A DNA stretch of 39,309 nt from an uncultured Verrucomicrobiales bacterium. Its GTDB lineage: Bacteria > Verrucomicrobiota > Verrucomicrobiia > Verrucomicrobiales > Akkermansiaceae. The notes beneath the pieces were generated by a model. It saw only the letters and a program-made list of their open reading frames with translations. It was not told the DNA's origin and did no database searches. The translations under genes and the position numbers were made by a program. This document shows positions 34,424-39,309 of this stretch, piece by piece (positions within the stretch are counted from its first letter, which is position 1; each line of letters begins with the position of its first letter). The stretch lies in contig CALFSW010000395.1 of the NCBI GenBank assembly GCA_937916505.1, forward strand, positions 1 to 39,309. The letters run 5' to 3'.

Positions 34424-35623
34424 TTAGAGGTGATGGCCCATTCGGGTTCGCTTGGTCTCGAGGTATTTCTCGTTGTGCGGATTGGAGGGGAGGCGAATGG
34501 GGAGTTCCTCGACGATTTCAAGGCCATAACCTTCGAGGCCGATGACTTTTTTGGGATTGTTGGTGAGCAGGCGGATCTTGCGGACACCGAGGTCGTAGAG
34601 CATTTGTGCTCCCATGCCGTAGTCCCGGAGGTCCGAGCCATAGCCCAGTTTTTCATTGGCTTCGATGGTGTCGAAGCCTTGCTCCTGAAGCTTGTAAGCG
34701 TGGATTTTTGCGGCGAGGCCGATCCCCCTGCCTTCCTGCCGCAGGTAAAGAAGGACACCGCCCTCTCTGGAAATCTGTTCGAGTGCGGTGTGAAGTTGGC
34801 CTCCGCAATCGCAGCGCCGGGAGCCGAAGACATCGCCGGTAAGGCATTCGGAATGAACACGCACGCTGACCGGTTTGTCAGGATCGATTTCTCCGCGGAC
34901 GAGGGCGAGGTGTTCCGAGTCGTCGGTGCTGACCTTGTAGAGGTAGCAATCGAAGTCGCCAAAGTCAGTGGGCATGGAAATGACTTCCTCCCGGGTGACA
35001 AGTCGCTCGGAACGGCGGCGGTATTCGATCAGTTGGGCAATGGTGCAGGATTTGAGTCTGTGTTTTTCCTGATACTCGCCGAGGTCGCCAACACGTCCCA
35101 TGGTCCCGTCGTCGTGCATGATTTCGCAAATGACGGCGGCAGGGGTCAGTCCGGCCATGCGGGCGAGGTCAACGGCTGCTTCGGTGTGGCCGGCGCGGCG
35201 GAGGACTCCCCCTTCCTTGGCTTCGAGGGGGAAAATGTGCCCGGGTTGCACGAAGGCGTCGGCCTTGGTTTTGGGATCGGCGAGAAGTCGAATGGTGCGG
35301 GCCCGGTCGGCTGCGGAGATCCCGGTGGTGATTCCTTCGGCGGCATCAATGGAGACCGTAAACGCGGTTTTGTGAGCTTCCCGGTTTTTCGAAGTCATGG
35401 GGGGGAGATCGAGAGTTTGCGCCCGCTCGGAGAGGATGGGGGTGCAAATGAGTCCACGGGCATGGTTTGCCATGAAGGCGATGGACTCGGGGGTAATGAG
35501 GGAGGCAGCGCCAATGAGATCGGCTTCATTTTCCCGGCTGGGGTCATCGGCCACGATGACAAGTCGGCCGTTTTTGATCTCGGCAACGATCTCATCGATG
35601 GGGGAAAACTTCAGCTCACTCAT
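34424..35623 (-). CDS. ribBA: Bifunctional 3,4-dihydroxy-2-butanone 4-phosphate synthase / GTP cyclohydrolase II
   Basis: Protein of 399 aa with both early riboflavin activities. The N-terminal DHBP synthase domain (about 1-205) has VADDPSRENEADLIGAA, TTGISAADRA and RRAGHTEAAVDL, with the acidic and histidine residues used for ribulose 5-phosphate rearrangement. The C-terminal GTP cyclohydrolase II domain (about 210-395) has the zinc-binding ECLTGDVFGSRRCDC pattern, LRQEGRGIGL and LTNNPKKVIGLEGYGL. Together they supply both precursors for RibH, encoded 39 bp downstream. It follows the alpha/beta hydrolase gene by 39 bp. No FMN riboswitch is seen in that gap. Confidence 0.96.
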   Translation of the reverse strand: MSELKFSPIDEIVAEIKNGRLVIVADDPSRENEADLIGAASLITPESIAFMANHARGLICTPILSERAQTLDLPPMTSKNREAHKTAFTVSIDAAEGITTGISAADRARTIRLLADPKTKADAFVQPGHIFPLEAKEGGVLRRAGHTEAAVDLARMAGLTPAAVICEIMHDDGTMGRVGDLGEYQEKHRLKSCTIAQLIEYRRRSERLVTREEVISMPTDFGDFDCYLYKVSTDDSEHLALVRGEIDPDKPVSVRVHSECLTGDVFGSRRCDCGGQLHTALEQISREGGVLLYLRQEGRGIGLAAKIHAYKLQEQGFDTIEANEKLGYGSDLRDYGMGAQMLYDLGVRKIRLLTNNPKKVIGLEGYGLEIVEELPIRLPSNPHNEKYLETKRTRMGHHL

Positions 35624-35662
35624 GGCGGAGCAATGATGGCAGCAATTCTCCGCCGCGCAAGG

Positions 35663-36511
35663 TCAGTGCATGATGTCGGCGAGAGGATCCGGTTCGAGGA
35701 TCCCCAGTTCGACGAGGAAGTGGTCCGATGACCGAAGGGTGATTTCGTAGTTCTTTTCGTCGGAGTTGTAATTGAAGAAGGTGTGACCGGCGTTTTCGAA
35801 TTCCATGAGTTCGCAGCGGTTGCGCTTGCGGCGGTATCGTTTTGCGAAACGCTCGGAGAGTTCGAAAGGGACGACGCGGTCGGACTTGCCATGGAAAATG
35901 AGGCAGGGAGGAAGGCCTTTTTGAGGAAGGTGTGAGCTGGGGCTGAGGAGTTTTCCGTCCTTCGGGTTGGCGAAGAATTCGTTGCCGATCCCCTTGGTGG
36001 TGGTGTCACTGATGGGTCCGAAAAGAATCATGGCGCATGGTCTTGGTGAGGGCCCGTCTTCGGTTTTGTGGGGATGCAGAGCGGCGCTGAGGACGGCATT
36101 CCCTCCGGCGCTGGCTCCGATGGCCACGATGCGTTCGGGGTCGATGCCCATGCTGGCGGCGTGGACCTTGAAGAAGGTGATGGCATCCTTGGCGTCGGTG
36201 ATGGCGTCCTCGGGGGTTCCGTCTTTCAGCGCCTTGGTGCGATACTCTACAGTGGCCGCGACCATGCCTCTGGAAGCGAAGTGATGGCAGTGGGGAACGA
36301 ACTGGGTGGCGGCGGTGATGTCCCAGAGGCCGCCGTGGAAAAAAATGACCATGGGTCGGCGATCGACCTCGTAGTTGAAGTCAGGAGGAAAGAAGAAGTG
36401 CGCCAGTAAATCTCCCGCCGGAGTCTGTTTGTAGACATATGAGGTGGCGGAAGACAGGAGTTCCTGGTTCCTGACTTCACCAATCATGGGCGACTTTGGG
36501 AGGTTGTTCAT
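35663..36511 (-). CDS. Alpha/beta hydrolase (carboxylesterase-like)
   Basis: Alpha/beta hydrolase of 282 aa from the chosen ATG at 36511. The oxyanion motif HGG is in VIFFHGGLWD, the nucleophile serine in IGASAGG, and the C-terminal histidine in NAGHTFF; the acid is probably the aspartate in HGKSDRVVPFE. This suits a BD-FAE-like or acetyl-xylan-esterase-like enzyme. There is no signal peptide, so it acts in the cytoplasm. An alternative ATG at 36580 has a better Shine-Dalgarno sequence (GGAG, 5-nt spacer). However, it would add 23 low-quality residues and place the start only 9 bp from the divergent gene's start. The substrate is unknown. Confidence 0.85.
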   Translation of the reverse strand: MNNLPKSPMIGEVRNQELLSSATSYVYKQTPAGDLLAHFFFPPDFNYEVDRRPMVIFFHGGLWDITAATQFVPHCHHFASRGMVAATVEYRTKALKDGTPEDAITDAKDAITFFKVHAASMGIDPERIVAIGASAGGNAVLSAALHPHKTEDGPSPRPCAMILFGPISDTTTKGIGNEFFANPKDGKLLSPSSHLPQKGLPPCLIFHGKSDRVVPFELSERFAKRYRRKRNRCELMEFENAGHTFFNYNSDEKNYEITLRSSDHFLVELGILEPDPLADIMH

Positions 36512-36589
36512 GGGCTGTTGGGAGCCGCAAACTTGCGTTGGCGTAGAAAAGCTTTTCCAAATGCTGGTGCAATTGTCCATAGTTTCTCC

Positions 36590-37483
36590 ATGAAACGACT
36601 GATTTTACTTTGCAGCCTCCTGGCAATGGTGACTCCGGCGCGCTCCCAAGCGATGAGTGACAAGCAGTTGGTGGGACACCTGGGTGAAGTCTACAACGGT
36701 TGGCGTGGTGCGATGATCAAGAAAGATGCCGCAACCTGGAAGCGGCTGACCTCCAATGTGCGGCAGACCAACGTACGAAATCGGATCTGGAGTGAAAAGC
36801 GTCGCTTTCCTGATGCCGTCTTTGGTGCTCCGGGCTCTCCGCCTGCCATTTCGACCTTGAAGGCCTTGCGGGTCCGGGTGAAAGGGCGCACCGCCAAAGC
36901 GGTTTATTTCGGGAAGGTGGACTTTGGGGTTGGAGGAAAGCCCACTGACAATGTCTGGGTGATTTCGTATGTTCGGGAAGGAACCGCTTGGAAATACGAC
37001 GGCGGTGAGTTTGTGAAGCTTGATGCCATTCCGGCCGTCCGGAAGCAACTCCTTGCGGGGGATTTGCAGTTTGTTGATACGATGGACTTTCATCCCGATG
37101 GCGTGGTGCCACCTGCGCCTATGGCGATCCCCGGGCCGGTGAAATACATCGCGAAGACTTATGTTTTTTGCCCCGGTCGTGAAGTGAAGCTTTTGGTCAA
37201 CAAGACGTCGTCCCATCTTTTTCAGAACACGAAACGCTCCGATGTGGTGGTTGGAGGGGCACGGAACGGGCTGAATGAAATGCAATATTCCATCAAGGAC
37301 ATCCCCGGTGGCGACCCCAAGGCTGCCATTACTCTTCGGGTCTATCTGATGTCCGAGGTGAAGGGGGTCCAGCCGATCAAGGCGGTGCAATATCAAATTG
37401 AAGATGGATCCAAGCCCAAGGCGTCGGGAACCCTGCGGTTTAATGTCACTCCGGAAATGGGTCGCAAACTCCTCGGCCGCTAG
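36590..37483 (+). CDS. Secreted hypothetical protein
   Basis: Protein of 297 aa with a signal peptide (MKRLILLCSLLAMVTPARS). The mature part begins with a helical segment (MSDKQLVGHLGEVYNGWRGA) and a region rich in basic residues and tryptophan that could be an NTF2-like or SnoaL-like fold (VWVISYVREGTAWKYDGGEFVKL). A C-terminal beta-rich domain follows (about 175-297), containing YVFCPGREVKLLVNK. I do not recognise the family. The chosen start is the only one that puts the signal peptide at the N-terminus. It lies 24 bp upstream of cdaA on the same strand, so it may share its promoter; any link to c-di-AMP signalling is speculative. Confidence 0.8.
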   Translation: MKRLILLCSLLAMVTPARSQAMSDKQLVGHLGEVYNGWRGAMIKKDAATWKRLTSNVRQTNVRNRIWSEKRRFPDAVFGAPGSPPAISTLKALRVRVKGRTAKAVYFGKVDFGVGGKPTDNVWVISYVREGTAWKYDGGEFVKLDAIPAVRKQLLAGDLQFVDTMDFHPDGVVPPAPMAIPGPVKYIAKTYVFCPGREVKLLVNKTSSHLFQNTKRSDVVVGGARNGLNEMQYSIKDIPGGDPKAAITLRVYLMSEVKGVQPIKAVQYQIEDGSKPKASGTLRFNVTPEMGRKLLGR

Positions 37484-37507
37484 TTCGAACCATTCAAAAT
37501 CACCACG

Positions 37508-38353
37508 ATGAATCTGATAGAACTCCTCCGTGATTACTGGCGTGCCGGGGTGGAGATTTTGGTGCTTTGGATTCTCATTTATCAAGTTTACCGGGTTTTC
37601 CGTGCGACCCGGGGGGCTCGAATTTTGGTGGGGCTGGCGGTGGTGGTGATCCTCCTGACGCTGGCTTCCCAAATATTGGAGCTCCAGGTCATTGAGTGGA
37701 TCATTAAGAGCGCCGCAGCCATTCTGGCTTTTGCCCTGCTCATTATCTTCCAGCCGGAATTGCGCAATGGTTTGGCCCGCTTGGGCAGTGCCAATCTTTT
37801 TTCCTTCTCGACCACCCAGCAGAAGGTTTTTTTGGAAACGCTCGCTGAATCGGTGGTGCGACTTTCCAAGAAGCGCTTCGGTGCTCTTTTTGCGATTGAG
37901 CGTGGCATCGAGCTTGATGATTACGAAGGCACGGGCGTTCCGATCGACAGTGTTTTGTCGGTGGAGCTGGTGGCAACGATCTTTCATCCCAAAACGGCGT
38001 TGCACGACGGTGGCCTCATCTTGAAAAAAGAGCGGATTGCTTCGGCTTCCTGCATTTTCCCGGTGAGTCAAAAAGAGCTCTCGGACCGGTCGCTCGGGCT
38101 GCGTCATCGGGCGGGCTTTGGAATCACTGAAGAAACCGATGCCGTGGCGATCATTGTCAGTGAAGAGACGGGCGCGATTTCGATCGTGGTCGAAGGCAAA
38201 ATTTTTCGTAACCTTTCTGAAGACGAATTCCGTGATAAACTAGAAGATATTTTCCTAACCCATGGTGAAGCAATTGAAGAAGTGGCTCCTGAGGAATTGG
38301 ACGGCGAAGATCGCCGCTCTGACCCTCGCGATCGCGATATGGTATCTGATTAA
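37508..38353 (+). CDS. cdaA: Diadenylate cyclase CdaA
   Basis: Protein of 281 aa with three N-terminal membrane helices (about 15-30, 37-55, 63-82) and a cytoplasmic DAC (DisA_N) domain (about 100-245). It makes c-di-AMP from two ATP. The catalytic DGA motif appears as D167-G168-G169 in ALHDGGLIL, a glycine in place of the usual alanine. The RHR motif is R199-H200-R201 in GLRHRAGFGITEETDA. The final 30 residues (from about 252) are strongly acidic and are encoded by the same DNA, in another frame, as the N-terminal two thirds of the next gene. In most bacteria cdaA is followed by cdaR, and here a very short cdaR-like gene follows. Confidence 0.94.
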   Translation: MNLIELLRDYWRAGVEILVLWILIYQVYRVFRATRGARILVGLAVVVILLTLASQILELQVIEWIIKSAAAILAFALLIIFQPELRNGLARLGSANLFSFSTTQQKVFLETLAESVVRLSKKRFGALFAIERGIELDDYEGTGVPIDSVLSVELVATIFHPKTALHDGGLILKKERIASASCIFPVSQKELSDRSLGLRHRAGFGITEETDAVAIIVSEETGAISIVVEGKIFRNLSEDEFRDKLEDIFLTHGEAIEEVAPEELDGEDRRSDPRDRDMVSD

Positions 38354-38414
38354 CCTCCATCTGGAGGGAGATAACCCATTCGCTGAATCCGTGATTGAGA
38401 GCCTGGAGCCATGA
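38262..38414 (+). CDS. Miniature CdaR/YbbR-like membrane anchor peptide
   Basis: A 50-codon gene. It begins inside cdaA in the +1-shifted frame (ATG at 38262) and overlaps the cdaA end by 92 bp. Its TGA stop (38412-38414) overlaps the bioD ATG (38411). The peptide has a basic N-terminus (MVKQLKKWLLR), one hydrophobic helix (NWTAKIAALTLAIAIWYL) and a short polar tail (LHLEGDNPFAESVIESLEP). The helix and its lead-in closely resemble the N-terminal anchor of B. subtilis CdaR (NRWAVKIIALLFALL), the regulator of CdaA, and the position directly after cdaA is the canonical cdaR position. The YbbR domains that normally follow are absent. Translation is not proven: the Shine-Dalgarno sequence is weak and coupling to cdaA is likely. 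Confidence 0.7.
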   Translation: MVKQLKKWLLRNWTAKIAALTLAIAIWYLINLHLEGDNPFAESVIESLEP

Positions 38415-39049
38415 AGCTCGAGAAATGGCCCGGCCTTCTGGTCACGGGCACGGATACGGGTATCGGCAAGACCTGGGTTTCCGCTCTCATTGTGGAAGAG
38501 CTTCGTAAAAAGGGGACTGCGGCAGTGGGTTTGAAGCCGGTCCTGAGTGGTGCCCGCGATGATGCTCAACGCTTGTGGGAGGCCAACGGAGGATCGCTTG
38601 ATTTGGATGTGGTGAACCCCCGGTGGTATCGAACTCCGGTGGCTCCGTTGGTGGCATCACGGATCGAGGGGAATCCCTTGGAGTTGGCTTCGATGGTGGA
38701 GCAGATTCATCAAGTGCGGGATGCCCACGATTTCACCTTGGTTGAAGGAGTGGGTGGCTGGGAAGTCCCGATGGGGGAGGACTTTGGCTTCCCGGAGTTT
38801 GCCAAGGCTCTGGGCTTTCCGGTGCTGGTGGTCGCGGCCAATTGGCTGGGAACGCTGAACCATACCTTGCTGACGGTGAAGGCAATTCAAGCAGCGGGTT
38901 TGGAATGCGTGGGAGTTGTTTTGAATCACCTCGAAGCCGAGCGCGATGTCGCGGCGACGACCAACCGGATGATGCTTGATGAACTTTGCCCGGTTCCGAT
39001 TGTCGGAGAGGTGCTGACAGACGCGGATTGGATTGATTGGGTGGAGTGA
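38411..39049 (+). CDS. bioD: Dethiobiotin synthase
   Basis: Protein of 212 aa, full length for BioD. It forms dethiobiotin from 7,8-diaminopelargonate, CO2 and ATP in the biotin pathway. The P-loop is GTDTGIGKT (residues 13-21) followed by WVSALIVEEL. Other family motifs are GLKPVLSG, with the substrate-binding lysine, and VEGVGGWEVPM. Its ATG overlaps the stop of the miniature CdaR-like gene, so it appears to be translationally coupled to the c-di-AMP genes. No other biotin gene is in the window. Confidence 0.95.
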   Translation: MKLEKWPGLLVTGTDTGIGKTWVSALIVEELRKKGTAAVGLKPVLSGARDDAQRLWEANGGSLDLDVVNPRWYRTPVAPLVASRIEGNPLELASMVEQIHQVRDAHDFTLVEGVGGWEVPMGEDFGFPEFAKALGFPVLVVAANWLGTLNHTLLTVKAIQAAGLECVGVVLNHLEAERDVAATTNRMMLDELCPVPIVGEVLTDADWIDWVE

Positions 39050-39188
39050 TCGGGGGCGTTCGGGAGATGTAGGCTCTTGAGAGGTGACTCGCGCTCGTGT
39101 TGCCATATTTCCCCCCCCGACTTTGTCCTGGCGAATGATCTCCGCAATTTGCCGGGTGCAACTCTGGATGACTTCGTGCGGGGATGCG

Positions 39189-39284
39189 AAAGTGCGCGAT
39201 CTCTTCTTCTACATTGATGGATACTACAATATCCATCGGAAACACTCCTCGCTGGGCATTCGCGTCAACTTTTCACCTAACTGA
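39189..39284 (+). pseudogene. IS3-family transposase C-terminal remnant
   Basis: The last codons of this frame read VRDLFFYIDGYYNIHRKHSSLG, which matches the terminal rve_3 segment of IS3-family OrfB integrases (consensus style YIExFYNRxRRHSSLGYLSP). Nothing upstream in any frame looks like the rest of the integrase (DDE core), and the usual continuation LSP is replaced by IRVNFSPN before the stop. It is therefore a short leftover of an insertion sequence. An identical 14-mer ending in CCCCCCCCGA occurs at 39107-39120 and 16102-16115. Confidence 0.6.
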
Positions 39285-39309
39285 CTGAACGATAATGAAT
39301 TAAACTTAA

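Noticed and set aside
35624-35662. Possible FMN riboswitch before ribBA
   Set aside because: The gap to the upstream gene is only 39 bp, with no room for the conserved multi-stem RFN element.
34430-35731. 433-codon plus-strand frame opposite ribBA
   Set aside because: Antisense of a fully recognisable RibBA protein.
36605-38107. 500-codon minus-strand frame opposite the secreted hypothetical gene and cdaA
   Set aside because: It covers two well-supported plus-strand genes and reads as His/Arg/Pro-rich noise.
1-39309. CRISPR arrays, rRNA, tRNA genes, prophage or anti-phage clusters
   Set aside because: No regularly spaced direct repeats, conserved RNA gene sequences, or phage or defence proteins were seen anywhere in the window.

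Overview
The window looks like a chromosomal segment of a heterotrophic member of the Planctomycetota-Verrucomicrobiota-Chlamydiota group, most likely a marine or aquatic Verrucomicrobiota. This is inferred from protein content, not from a marker gene. The lineage-typical families are two DUF1501 / DUF1549-DUF1553 cytochrome pairs, a membrane-bound-dehydrogenase-like protein with HEAT repeats and a cytochrome c tail, two secreted sulfatases, a DUF1080 protein and large secreted beta-rich proteins. Many starts lack a clear Shine-Dalgarno sequence.

Layout. (1) 1-10.3 kb: two copies of a secreted module, each a heme-bearing PSCyt1/DUF1549/DUF1553 protein followed by a Tat-exported DUF1501 protein, all on the minus strand. 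A plus-strand PQQ-type beta-propeller gene lies between them. The intergenic gaps carry related short repeats and REP-like palindromes. (2) 10.4-16.0 kb: a secreted protein with a duplicated domain around a calcium-binding repeat region, a DUF1080 protein, an EamA exporter and a PPC-like secreted protein. (3) 16.1-21.0 kb: phosphatidylserine decarboxylase, divergent from a lipoprotein-resB-ccsA operon for System II cytochrome c maturation, which would serve the many CxxCH proteins nearby. (4) 21.1-27.4 kb: two convergent sulfatases and a large cytochrome c/HEAT protein whose gene overlaps the second sulfatase gene. (5) 27.4-29.2 kb: a gene-poor stretch with two small hypothetical genes and a broken REP-associated transposase. 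(6) 29.3-36.6 kb: a minus-strand run of esterase, ribBA, ribH, nusB, AI-2E transporter, a PepSY-like/DUF4956 membrane protein and an SDR dehydrogenase. (7) 36.6-39.3 kb: a secreted hypothetical protein, then cdaA, a very short CdaR-like membrane peptide gene and bioD in overlapping frames, then an IS3 transposase remnant.

Functional picture. Regions 1, 2 and 4 fit export and use of complex, partly sulfated polysaccharides with periplasmic cytochrome-linked proteins, supported by the cytochrome c maturation operon. Region 6 is riboflavin biosynthesis plus transcription antitermination. Region 7 is c-di-AMP signalling coupled to biotin synthesis.

The most unusual item is a 50-codon gene at 38262-38414. 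It encodes essentially only the membrane anchor of CdaR (YbbR family) and overlaps both cdaA and bioD. Also notable are a PepSY-like/DUF4956 fusion, a NusB with a large internal insertion, a stand-alone copy of the dehydrogenase half of COG3347 bifunctional aldolase/dehydrogenases, and two mutually exclusive hairpins at 10373-10425.
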